Positions 32,184 through 39,542 of a stretch of 39,542 nt of DNA are shown here, in pieces; within the stretch, counting starts at the first letter, position 1; every line of letters begins with the position of its first letter. The stretch lies in the NCBI GenBank assembly GCA_028279245.1, contig JANQOE010000086.1:1-39542 (forward strand), in the 5' to 3' direction. Under the pieces are notes generated by a model, which saw nothing but the letters and a program-made list of their open reading frames with translations, did not search any database and was not told where the DNA came from. Position numbers and translations under genes: made by a program. This DNA comes from Alphaproteobacteria bacterium (lineage in GTDB: Bacteria > Pseudomonadota > Alphaproteobacteria > UBA6615).

Positions 32184-33001
32184 CGGCTGATACGGCTGTG
32201 TTCCAGGCCGTCGAGCGGATCGCGGCCGCTTGTCCGGGTCTAAAACCCCGGGTGGGGTTGGTGCTTGGCTCCGGCATTGGACCATTGGCGGACGACGTCG
32301 CCGATGCGGTGGCGCTGTCCTACACCGAGATCCCGGGTTTTCCGGTGCCGAGTGTCGCCGGGCATGGTGGGGATCTGGTGCTCGGCAAGCTCGGCGGTGT
32401 CGACGTGGCCTGCATGCGCGGCCGGGCGCATTATTATGAGGGCCATGGCCCGGCGGTGATGCGGACCCCGGTGCGAACCCTGCAGGCGCTCGGCTGTGAG
32501 ATCCTGATCCTGACCAACGCCGCCGGCTCGCTGCGGGTGGAGGCGGGGGCCGGCAGTTTGATGCTGATCACCGACCACATCAATTTCAGCGGAAGCCATC
32601 CGTTGATCGGTGAAACCGGCAATGAACGGTTTGTCGCGTTGGGGGACGCCTATGACGTTGCGTTGCGCCGGGAGTTGTTGGCGACCGCTGGGGAACTCGG
32701 CCTGACCCTGCATGAAGGTGTTTACATGTGGTTTTCCGGCCCGAGTTTCGAGACGCCGGCGGAGATAAGGGCGGCGGGGATACTCGGCGCGGATGCCGTC
32801 GGTATGTCGACGGTGCCGGAAGTCATCCTGGCACGCCATTGCGGGATGCGGGTCGCGGCGATTTCGAACATTACGAACCTGGCGGCAGGGCTGAGCGAAG
32901 AGGCGCTGAGTCATGAGGCGACCATGGCGATGGCCGACAAAGGCGCGGAATCGCTCACCCGGCTGCTGACTGGCTTTCTGGAGCGGATGGCGGCAGGCTA
33001 G
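32180..33001 (+). CDS. Purine nucleoside phosphorylase (trimeric, class II type)
   Basis: A 273-residue enzyme that splits purine nucleosides with phosphate to a base and (deoxy)ribose-1-phosphate. The phosphate-binding GLVLGSGIGPLAD and GRAHYYEGHGPAVMRTPVR segments, the ILTNAAGSLR motif, and GPSFETPAEIRA with GADAVGMSTVPEVILARH fit the PNP/MTAP family of trimeric enzymes. The length excludes the small hexameric DeoD type. It begins in an ATGA overlap with cdd and ends 5 nt before deoC. Xanthosine phosphorylase (XapA) is a close alternative. Confidence 0.94.
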   Translation: MTADTAVFQAVERIAAACPGLKPRVGLVLGSGIGPLADDVADAVALSYTEIPGFPVPSVAGHGGDLVLGKLGGVDVACMRGRAHYYEGHGPAVMRTPVRTLQALGCEILILTNAAGSLRVEAGAGSLMLITDHINFSGSHPLIGETGNERFVALGDAYDVALRRELLATAGELGLTLHEGVYMWFSGPSFETPAEIRAAGILGADAVGMSTVPEVILARHCGMRVAAISNITNLAAGLSEEALSHEATMAMADKGAESLTRLLTGFLERMAAG

Positions 33002-33006
33002 GCGCG

Positions 33007-34005
33007 ATGGAAGACCGCACGTCCAGCAACGTTCATCAACTGCGTGCCACGCATGATGGCGCGCGCAATCCCGGGATGGCGCTCGAACTCGATTGGGTCG
33101 ACGCGGTGCAGGTTAACCGTAGCGCCACCGAACGCCGGGCGGCCACTTTGTCGACGCGGCGGTCGATCAAGAAGGATGCGCAGGCCGCGTGGCTGTTGAA
33201 AGCCATTACTTGTATCGATCTGACGACACTTGCGGGTGACGATACGCCGGGCCGGGTGCAGCGATTGTGTGCGAAGGCCCGTCAGCCGGTGCGGGCGGAG
33301 CTGCTCGATGCACTGGGGATGGACGAGCGGCGGATCGTTGTCGGCGCGGTTTGTGTCTATCACACCATGGTCGAAGCGGCGGTTGCGGCGTTGGCGAACA
33401 CGGGTATCCCGGTCGCCGCCGTGTCCACCGGCTTCCCCGCCGGTTTGTCGCCGTTATCGCAGCGGATTGCGGAAATCAAGGCATCGGTGGCGGCGGGTGC
33501 GAAAGAGATCGATATCGTTATCACCCGCGGGCATGTGCTGACCGGTGATTGGCAGGCGCTCTACGAAGAAGTACAGGCGTTTCGCGCGGCTTGTGGCGAC
33601 GCGCATATGAAGGCAATTCTTGGGACCGGCGACTTGGTGACGCTGCGCAACGTGGCGAAAGCATCGCTGGTGGCGATGATGGCCGGTGCGGACTTCATCA
33701 AGACCTCGACCGGCAAGGAAGGCGTCAACGCGACCTTGCCGGTGAGCCTAACCATGGCCCGCGCGATCCGCGCCTATCGTGAGCGCACCGGCCACACCGT
33801 CGGTTTCAAGCCGGCTGGGGGCATCAGTACCGCCAAAGCATCTTTGTCCTATCTGACACTGATGCGTGAGGAGTTGGGCCGCGAATGGGTCGAGCCGAAA
33901 CTGTTTCGGATGGGAGCATCGAGTTTGCTTGGCGACATTGAACGGCAATTGGAACATCATGTGACCGGCCGCTATTCAGCGGCGCACCGGCAGCCGATGG
34001 GATGA
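33007..34005 (+). CDS. deoC: Deoxyribose-phosphate aldolase
   Basis: A 332-residue class I aldolase that splits 2-deoxyribose-5-phosphate into glyceraldehyde-3-phosphate and acetaldehyde. The Schiff-base Lys is K232 in DFIKTSTGKEG. Other conserved parts are ITCIDLTTLAGDDTPGRVQRLC (residues ~69-90) and VGFKPAGGIST with the second essential Lys. Length is like the long type (human DERA, about 318) rather than the 259-residue E. coli enzyme. It overlaps the ALDH16-like gene by 4 nt (ATGA), which couples the aldolase with a dehydrogenase that can remove acetaldehyde. Confidence 0.95.
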   Translation: MEDRTSSNVHQLRATHDGARNPGMALELDWVDAVQVNRSATERRAATLSTRRSIKKDAQAAWLLKAITCIDLTTLAGDDTPGRVQRLCAKARQPVRAELLDALGMDERRIVVGAVCVYHTMVEAAVAALANTGIPVAAVSTGFPAGLSPLSQRIAEIKASVAAGAKEIDIVITRGHVLTGDWQALYEEVQAFRAACGDAHMKAILGTGDLVTLRNVAKASLVAMMAGADFIKTSTGKEGVNATLPVSLTMARAIRAYRERTGHTVGFKPAGGISTAKASLSYLTLMREELGREWVEPKLFRMGASSLLGDIERQLEHHVTGRYSAAHRQPMG

Positions 34006-36377
34006 GCGTCGCAACCTACTTCGACAGCATGGACTATGGTCCGGCGCCGGAAAGCGGCGCACCGGCGGAGGCTTGGCTCGACAAACACCAGCGCAAGTTT
34101 GGTCTGTTTATCGGCGGCGATTGGGTATCGCCCAAGTCGGGCGCGTGGTTCGATACGAGCGACCCGGCACGGAATGCGGTGTTGGCGCAGGTTGCGCAGG
34201 CGGGGGCCGAAGATGTCGATGCCGCGGTTAAGGCGGCGCGGGCGGCGCAGCCGGGGTGGGCCAAGCGCAGCGGGCATGAGCGGGCGCGGATCCTTTATGC
34301 GTTGGCGCGCCTGGTGCAAAAACACAGTCGGCTGCTGGCGGTGCTGGAGACGTTGGACAATGGCAAGCCGATCCGCGAGACGCGCGACATCGACGTGCCG
34401 TTGGTGGCGCGGCACTTCTATCATCATGCGGGTTGGGCGCAGCTTGAGGATCAGGAACTCGCCGGCTACGAACCGCTGGGGGTGGTCGGCCAGGTGATTC
34501 CCTGGAACTTCCCGCTGCTGATGCTGGCGTGGAAGGTGGCGCCGGCGTTGGCGGTCGGCAACACGGTCGTGCTTAAACCGGCGGAGTTCACCAGCCTAAC
34601 GGCGTTGTTGTTCGCCGAACTCTGCGAGGAAGCGGGGCTGCCGCCGGGTGTGCTGAACATCGTGACCGGCGACGGGACGGTTGGTGAACTGATCGTCAAG
34701 CATCCGGACATCGACAAGATCGCGTTCACCGGTTCGACGGAGGTCGGCCGACTGATCCGGAACGCGACCGCGGGCAGCGGCAAGAAGCTGACATTGGAGC
34801 TTGGCGGCAAATCACCGTTTCTGATCTTCGACGATGCGGATATCGACGGCGCTGTGGAAGGCGTGGTTGATGCGATCTGGTTCAACCAGGGCCAAGTCTG
34901 CTGCGCCGGTTCGCGATTGCTGGTGCAGGAATCGGTCGCCGACCAGGTCGTGGCTAAGCTGAAGGCGCGCATGGAGGCCTTGCGGGTCGGCGATCCGCTC
35001 GACAAGGCGATGGATATCGGGGCCATCGTTGCGCCGGTGCAATTGGCGCGGATCGAAGAGTTGGTGCAGCGCGGCCGGGCCGAGGGCGCGGAACTGTGGC
35101 AGCCGAGCTGGGCCGTGCCGGCGGATGGGTGCTTCTACCCGCCCAGTCTGTTCACCAATGTCGCGCCGGCGTCATCCGTCGTGCAGGAGGAGATCTTCGG
35201 TCCGGTGCTGGTGATGATGACCTTCCGCACGCCGCCGGAAGCGATCGCCCTGGCCAACAACACGCGCTATGGCCTGGCGGCGAGCGTGTGGAGCGAGAAC
35301 ATCAATCTCGCGCTGGAGATTGCGCCGAAGTTGAAGGCCGGTGTGGTGTGGGTGAATTGCACCAATCAGTTCGACGCGGCGTGCGGCTTCGGCGGCTATC
35401 GCGAGTCCGGGTTCGGCCGTGAGGGTGGTGCTGAAGGCCTTTGGGAGTATGTGCGGCCGGCTTGGGAACACAAGCTGCCGCCGGTTCGTGAGACCGCATT
35501 GCCGGACGCGGTGGGGCATGAGCAGCTCGGCGGCATCGACCGGACCGCAAAGATGTATGTCGGCGGCAAACAGGCCCGGCCGGACTCCGGTTACAGCCGG
35601 CCGGTGCTGTCGCCGAAGGGCAAGGTGCTTGCCGAGGTCGGTGAAGGGAACCGCAAGGACATTCGCAACGCGGCCGAGGCGGCGCATAAGGCGGCCGGTT
35701 GGGCGCGGCAGTCGTCCCACCTGCGGGCGCAGATCCTCTACTACACCGCCGAGAATTTGGAGGCGCGGGCCGGGGAGTTCGCCGACCGCTTGCGGGCGAT
35801 GACCGGTGCCTCCCGGCAGAAGGCGCGGGGCGAAGTCGCGCGGAGTGTGGCGCGCTTGTTCTCCTACGCGGCGTGGGCCGACAAATTTGACGGTGCCGCG
35901 CATTCACCGCCGTTGCGGGGAATTGCGTTGGCGATGCACGAACCGATTGGCGTGGTTGGCATCGTTTGTCCTGCGGAAGCTCCGTTGCTGGGCTTTGTCT
36001 CGCTGGTCGCGCCAGTGGTGGCGATGGGCAATACGGTGGTGGCCGTGCCGTCGACGCTGCATCCATTGGCGGCGACCGATCTCTATCAGGTGCTCGACAC
36101 GTCGGATCTGCCGGGCGGGGTGATCAATATCGTCACCGGCGATGGCGATGCGCTGGCGAAGGTGTTGGCGGATCATGACGATGTTGATGCGATCTGGTAC
36201 TTCGGCTCGCAGGCTGGCGGGGCTTCGGTGGAGCGGGCGTCGGTCGGAAACCTGAAGCAAACCTGGACCAACCAGGGCCGGCAATGGAACTGGGCCGACC
36301 CGGTGCAGGGCGAGGGGCGGATGTATCTGCGGCATGCGACACAAGTGAAGAACATCTGGATTCCTTATGGGGAGTGA
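34002..36377 (+). CDS. ALDH16-type aldehyde dehydrogenase with a second, incomplete ALDH domain
   Basis: A 791-residue protein. Residues ~30-500 form a full aldehyde dehydrogenase: [39 protein letters not shown], the Glu of LELGGKSPF (E266), and catalytic C300 in [11 protein letters not shown]. Residues ~515-770 repeat the NAD-binding half ([58 protein letters not shown]), but the sequence then ends without an ELGGK or a Cys nucleophile. This arrangement matches the ALDH16 family, which has one active domain in bacteria. It sits between deoC and deoA with overlaps on both sides (4 and 11 nt), so acetaldehyde from DeoC is a likely substrate. Substrate is inferred from position. Confidence 0.92.
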   Translation: MSVATYFDSMDYGPAPESGAPAEAWLDKHQRKFGLFIGGDWVSPKSGAWFDTSDPARNAVLAQVAQAGAEDVDAAVKAARAAQPGWAKRSGHERARILYALARLVQKHSRLLAVLETLDNGKPIRETRDIDVPLVARHFYHHAGWAQLEDQELAGYEPLGVVGQVIPWNFPLLMLAWKVAPALAVGNTVVLKPAEFTSLTALLFAELCEEAGLPPGVLNIVTGDGTVGELIVKHPDIDKIAFTGSTEVGRLIRNATAGSGKKLTLELGGKSPFLIFDDADIDGAVEGVVDAIWFNQGQVCCAGSRLLVQESVADQVVAKLKARMEALRVGDPLDKAMDIGAIVAPVQLARIEELVQRGRAEGAELWQPSWAVPADGCFYPPSLFTNVAPASSVVQEEIFGPVLVMMTFRTPPEAIALANNTRYGLAASVWSENINLALEIAPKLKAGVVWVNCTNQFDAACGFGGYRESGFGREGGAEGLWEYVRPAWEHKLPPVRETALPDAVGHEQLGGIDRTAKMYVGGKQARPDSGYSRPVLSPKGKVLAEVGEGNRKDIRNAAEAAHKAAGWARQSSHLRAQILYYTAENLEARAGEFADRLRAMTGASRQKARGEVARSVARLFSYAAWADKFDGAAHSPPLRGIALAMHEPIGVVGIVCPAEAPLLGFVSLVAPVVAMGNTVVAVPSTLHPLAATDLYQVLDTSDLPGGVINIVTGDGDALAKVLADHDDVDAIWYFGSQAGGASVERASVGNLKQTWTNQGRQWNWADPVQGEGRMYLRHATQVKNIWIPYGE

Positions 36378-37707
36378 TTTCCTCCCCCAAGAAATCATCC
36401 GCAAGAAACGCGACGGCTATGTGCTCGACGACGACGAGATTCGGTTCGTTATCGGGGCGCTGAGCGACGGGTCGTTGAGTGAGGGGCAGGCGGCGGCGTT
36501 TGCCATGGCCGTCTTCTTCCGCGGCATGAACATGGCGGAACGGGTGACGCTGACCCAAGCGATGACGCGGTCCGGCGATGTGCTGGACTGGACGGACGCG
36601 GGGTTTAGCGGACCGGTTGTCGACAAACACTCGACCGGCGGGGTCGGCGACAAGATCAGTCTGATGCTCGCACCGATGCTGGCGGCGTGTGGCGCCTACG
36701 TGCCGATGATCTCCGGCCGTGGTCTTGGCCATACGGGCGGGACGCTCGACAAGCTGGACAGCATTCCCGGTTACAACACCGCGCCGGATCTGGCCGGGTT
36801 TCGCCGGGCGGTGACGGATGCGGGCTGTGCCATCATTGGGCAAACGGAGGAACTGGCGCCGGCGGACGGGCGGCTCTATGGGATCCGGGATGTGACTGCA
36901 ACCGTTGAGTCCATTCCGCTGATCACCGCGTCGATCCTGTCGAAGAAGCTGGCGGCCGGACTCGATGCCTTGGTGATGGATGTCAAGTTCGGCAACGGCG
37001 CCTTCGCGGCAAAGCTGGAAGACGCGGTTGAATTGGCACGCAGCATCGTCGCGGTTGGCAATGGCGCGGGGATGCAAACGTCGGCGCTGCTGACCGATAT
37101 GAATGAGGTGTTGGGCCGCACGGCGGGGAATGGGGTCGAAGTCGCGGAGGCTATTGCGTTCTTGACGCAGACGCCGCGGGACGCGCGGCTTGAGGATGTG
37201 ACGTTGGCGCTGGTGGCGGAGCTGTTGGTGCTGGCTGGTGTGCACGAGACTATTGATGCGGCGCGGGCGGCAGCGTCCGGCGCGTTGGACTCGGGGGCGG
37301 CGGCGGAGCGGTTCGGGCGCATGGTCGAGTGTCTGGGCGGTGTGCGCAGCGTCGTTGACGATCCGGCGCAGCATCTGGCCGCGGCGCCGGTGCGGCTGGA
37401 GGTTCATGCGGAGGCCGATGGTGTTGCGACTGCCATCGATACCCGTCGCCTGGGCGTCGCTGTGGTGCAACTCGGCGGCGGACGCACCCGGGCGGACCAG
37501 GCGGTTGATCATGCGGTCGGCCTGACCGATGTTATCGCCCTGGGCGAAGACGCCAGGACAAAGCCGCTCGCCGTCGTCCACGCGCGGACGGATGCGGCGG
37601 CCGCGGCAGCCGCGGAGGCGGTGCGCGCGGCGGTCACGTTGGGCGACGATGCGCCGGGTGCGACGCCGGTGGTTGTCCGGCGGCTGGGCCCCGAGGATGT
37701 CGCATAG
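36367..37707 (+). CDS. deoA: Thymidine (pyrimidine nucleoside) phosphorylase
   Basis: A 446-residue enzyme that splits thymidine and deoxyuridine to base and deoxyribose-1-phosphate. The N-terminal [20 protein letters not shown] and the phosphate-binding motif [10 protein letters not shown] from K87 are diagnostic; [20 protein letters not shown] follows, and [14 protein letters not shown] is conserved. The C-terminal domain is present ([18 protein letters not shown]). Length is normal (about 440). The start overlaps the preceding dehydrogenase gene by 11 nt. It produces uracil or thymine; uracil can be used by the Upp encoded next. Confidence 0.95.
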   Translation: MGSDFLPQEIIRKKRDGYVLDDDEIRFVIGALSDGSLSEGQAAAFAMAVFFRGMNMAERVTLTQAMTRSGDVLDWTDAGFSGPVVDKHSTGGVGDKISLMLAPMLAACGAYVPMISGRGLGHTGGTLDKLDSIPGYNTAPDLAGFRRAVTDAGCAIIGQTEELAPADGRLYGIRDVTATVESIPLITASILSKKLAAGLDALVMDVKFGNGAFAAKLEDAVELARSIVAVGNGAGMQTSALLTDMNEVLGRTAGNGVEVAEAIAFLTQTPRDARLEDVTLALVAELLVLAGVHETIDAARAAASGALDSGAAAERFGRMVECLGGVRSVVDDPAQHLAAAPVRLEVHAEADGVATAIDTRRLGVAVVQLGGGRTRADQAVDHAVGLTDVIALGEDARTKPLAVVHARTDAAAAAAAEAVRAAVTLGDDAPGATPVVVRRLGPEDVA

Positions 37708-37743
37708 CGCGGTTGGCTTGTCGCTAACGCTTGAGGGGACGTA

Positions 37744-38391
37744 ATGACGAGGGACGATTTTCCGAGCCTGCATGTGCTCGACCATCCGTTGATCACACAC
37801 AAGCTGTCGATCATGCGGGACAAGAACACGCCGACCGTGCTGTTTCGGTTATTGCTGAAAGAGATCTCGATGCTGATGGGCTACGAGATCACACGGCCGC
37901 TGTCGCTCGCGACCAAGCCCATCGAGACTCCGCTGACAAAGATGGACGCACCTTTTCTGAACAAGCCGGATGTGGCGATCGTCTCCATCCTGCGGGCCGG
38001 TCTTGGCATGACCGAGGGCATCCATGAATTGATGCCAACGGCATGCGAAGGCCATATCGGTTTGTACCGCGACCCCGAGACCAAGCGGCCGGTCGAGTAC
38101 TACGTCAAACTGCCGTCGCCGGCGGCGCGACCCTACATCCTGGTCGACCCGATGCTGGCCACTGGGTATTCGGCCGCTGCCGCGGTCGACGTGCTGAACA
38201 AACATGGCGTCGCGGATGATGACATTCGAATGATGACGCTGGTTTGCGCGCCGGAGGGCGTGCGGGCTTTTCGCGAGTCCCACCCTGATCTGCCGATCTA
38301 CACGGCGGCGCTCGACAGCCACCTCGACGAAAACGCCTATATCGTCCCGGGCCTAGGCGATGCGGGAGACCGGTTGTTCGGCACAAAGTAA
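37744..38391 (+). CDS. upp: Uracil phosphoribosyltransferase
   Basis: A 215-residue enzyme that makes UMP from uracil and PRPP. The PRPP-binding segment [13 protein letters not shown] and the uracil-binding C-terminal region [18 protein letters not shown] are diagnostic, with [17 protein letters not shown] at the N-terminus. Length is standard (about 208-215). GGGGAC lies before the ATG as a fair Shine-Dalgarno. It follows deoA by 36 nt and recycles the base released by the phosphorylase; pgk follows after 29 nt. Confidence 0.97.
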   Translation: MTRDDFPSLHVLDHPLITHKLSIMRDKNTPTVLFRLLLKEISMLMGYEITRPLSLATKPIETPLTKMDAPFLNKPDVAIVSILRAGLGMTEGIHELMPTACEGHIGLYRDPETKRPVEYYVKLPSPAARPYILVDPMLATGYSAAAAVDVLNKHGVADDDIRMMTLVCAPEGVRAFRESHPDLPIYTAALDSHLDENAYIVPGLGDAGDRLFGTK

Positions 38392-38420
38392 TCCTGGCAA
38401 TCAGATAGCGAGTTGATCCA

Positions 38421-39542
38421 ATGGGCTTCCGAACTCTGGACGACTTGTCCGTCGACGGGCAACGGGTGTTGTTGCGCGCCGATCTCAATGTGCCGATGAA
38501 GGACGGGGCAGTCTCCGATACGACCCGGCTGGACCGGGTGGCGCCGACTATCAACGAACTGGCAGACGCGGGGGCGCGGGTGATCGTGATGTCCCATTTC
38601 GGCCGGCCAAAGGGCAAGCGTGTTCCGGAGATGTCGTTGCGGACGGTTGCGGATGCGCTTGCGCTGGCTGTCGGCAAGCCGGTCGCCTTCGCGGAAGACT
38701 GTGTCGGACCGACGGCGGAACATGCCGTGGCTGCGGTCAAGCCCGGTGAGGTCTTGTTGTTGGAGAATCTGCGTTTTCACGGGGAGGAGGAATCAAACGA
38801 TGGCGGCTTTGCTAAGTCGCTTGCGGCGCTCGGCGATTGCTACGTGAACGATGCGTTCTCCACGGCGCACCGCGCCCACGCGTCGACCGAGGGGCTAGCT
38901 CATCTGTTGCCGGCGGCTGCGGGGCGGTTGATGCAGCAAGAATTGGAGGCGCTGGGGCAGGCGCTCGATAACCCGGTGCGTCCGGTCGTGGCGGTGGTCG
39001 GCGGGGCGAAGATTTCGACGAAGCTCGAGTTGCTCGGGAACCTGGTGCGCAAAGTCGATATCCTGTTCATCGGCGGTGGCATGGCCAACACGTTCTTGAA
39101 TGCGAAGGGCGTGTCGGTTGGCAAATCCCTGTGTGAGCATGACTTGGCGGATACGGCCCGCGATATCCTGGCTGCCAGCGAACGGGCCGGCTGCGAGATG
39201 ATGTTGCCGTCGGATGCGCTCGTCGCACCGGAGCTTACGGCCGGCAGTGCCGCACAAAAAATCGCCATCGGTGCAGTTGGCGAGGATCAGATGATCCTCG
39301 ATATCGGACCGGCGTCGGCCGCCATGTTGAACGACAAGTTAGCGTCCTGCCGGACGCTCGTCTGGAACGGGCCGGTCGGGGCGTTCGAGTTTCCGCCGTT
39401 CGACCAGGGCACCAACGCGATTGCGCAATCGGTCGCCGAGCTTACCGCGGCGGGGACGCTGATGTCCGTGGCGGGTGGGGGCGATACGGTGGCGGCATTG
39501 CGGCACGCCGGGGTGTTGGATCGGCTGAGCTACGTTTCGACG
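38421..39542 (+). CDS. pgk: Phosphoglycerate kinase, partial (C-terminus beyond right edge)
   Basis: The frame is open from the ATG at 38421 to the right edge, 374 codons of about 395 expected. The start is supported by GAG 9 nt upstream and by the conserved N-terminus: [10 protein letters not shown] (residues ~16-25), then [31 protein letters not shown] with the substrate-binding Arg/His set, [23 protein letters not shown], and [14 protein letters not shown] near the cut. The enzyme interconverts 1,3-bisphosphoglycerate and 3-phosphoglycerate in glycolysis and gluconeogenesis. It is not usually part of a nucleoside operon; whether it shares a transcript with upp (29-nt gap) or has its own promoter cannot be told. 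Confidence 0.95.
   Translation, partial: MGFRTLDDLSVDGQRVLLRADLNVPMKDGAVSDTTRLDRVAPTINELADAGARVIVMSHFGRPKGKRVPEMSLRTVADALALAVGKPVAFAEDCVGPTAEHAVAAVKPGEVLLLENLRFHGEEESNDGGFAKSLAALGDCYVNDAFSTAHRAHASTEGLAHLLPAAAGRLMQQELEALGQALDNPVRPVVAVVGGAKISTKLELLGNLVRKVDILFIGGGMANTFLNAKGVSVGKSLCEHDLADTARDILAASERAGCEMMLPSDALVAPELTAGSAAQKIAIGAVGEDQMILDIGPASAAMLNDKLASCRTLVWNGPVGAFEFPPFDQGTNAIAQSVAELTAAGTLMSVAGGGDTVAALRHAGVLDRLSYVST

Noticed and set aside
36133..37800. 555-codon minus-strand open frame opposite deoA
   Set aside because: Arg/Gln/His-rich composition and full overlap with the well-defined thymidine phosphorylase; a shadow frame.
1..39542. Mobile elements, prophage, CRISPR array, toxin-antitoxin or defence system
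   Set aside because: No transposase, integrase, direct-repeat/spacer pattern, nuclease-helicase pair or toxin-antitoxin pair was recognised. The only long repeats are within the adhesin gene.

Overview
The window is about 39.5 kb of GC-rich DNA (roughly 60-65 % by eye) with tightly packed operons, many 1-11 nt gene overlaps and frequent GTG/TTG starts. The gene families (Caulobacter-type cpa/tad pilus genes, TRAP transport, an ALDH7 homologue, gentisate catabolism, BMP-type nucleoside ABC transport) point to a free-living alphaproteobacterium, perhaps a marine or soil Rhodospirillales-like lineage. That placement is inferred from gene content only. No tRNA, rRNA, CRISPR array, transposase, integrase or prophage gene was seen.

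Layout. (1) 1-5203, minus strand: a two-partner secretion pair. The outer-membrane TpsB transporter (5203-3500) is followed by a very large TpsA haemagglutinin-like exoprotein that starts at 3311 and is still open at the left edge, with ~145-residue repeats. (2) 5204-5937: a sparsely coding stretch with a 79-residue unknown protein, a candidate 33-residue membrane protein that overlaps it tail to tail, and two inverted repeats. (3) 8185-5938, minus strand: DOPA-dioxygenase-like protein, ALDH7-type aldehyde dehydrogenase and a secreted SNase-fold protein that seems to lack the catalytic residues. (4) 8186-8697: a 512-nt divergent intergenic region. (5) 8698-18455, plus strand: a Tad/Flp pilus locus (flp, cpaB, cpaC, small lipoprotein, cpaE, cpaF, tadB, tadC, two TPR lipoproteins, cpaA). 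No TadE/F/G pseudopilin genes and no recognisable CpaD are present. (6) 18614-24816, plus strand: a TRAP transporter (DctP, DctQ, DctM), iron-type alcohol dehydrogenase, gentisate 1,2-dioxygenase and an MFS carrier. A convergent FAD monooxygenase (26017-24809) and a divergent phytanoyl-CoA-dioxygenase-like gene (26078-26881) follow, making a probable aromatic-acid uptake and degradation cluster. (7) 26988-39542, plus strand: a long nucleoside uptake and salvage operon: BMP binding protein, double ATPase, two permeases, cytidine deaminase, purine nucleoside phosphorylase, deoxyribose-phosphate aldolase, a two-domain ALDH16-type dehydrogenase, thymidine phosphorylase and uracil phosphoribosyltransferase, then phosphoglycerate kinase, which is cut by the right edge.

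How the parts work together. Regions 1 and 5 both build surface structures for attachment: a giant secreted adhesin and adhesive type IVc pili. Region 6 looks like import of an aromatic acid, ring hydroxylation by the flavin monooxygenase to gentisate, and ring opening by the dioxygenase; the later gentisate steps are not in the window. Region 7 imports nucleosides, deaminates cytidine, splits nucleosides by phosphorolysis, recovers uracil through Upp, and splits deoxyribose-5-phosphate into glyceraldehyde-3-phosphate and acetaldehyde. The ALDH16 enzyme, translationally coupled to the aldolase gene, is well placed to oxidise the acetaldehyde. A phosphopentomutase, needed to connect the phosphorylases to the aldolase, is not seen.

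No wholly novel system can be proved from the sequence alone. The strongest leads are the incomplete Tad locus with its small lipoprotein, the ALDH16-DERA coupling, the gentisate/TRAP/PhyH cluster, the degenerate SNase protein and the tail-to-tail overlapping small gene.
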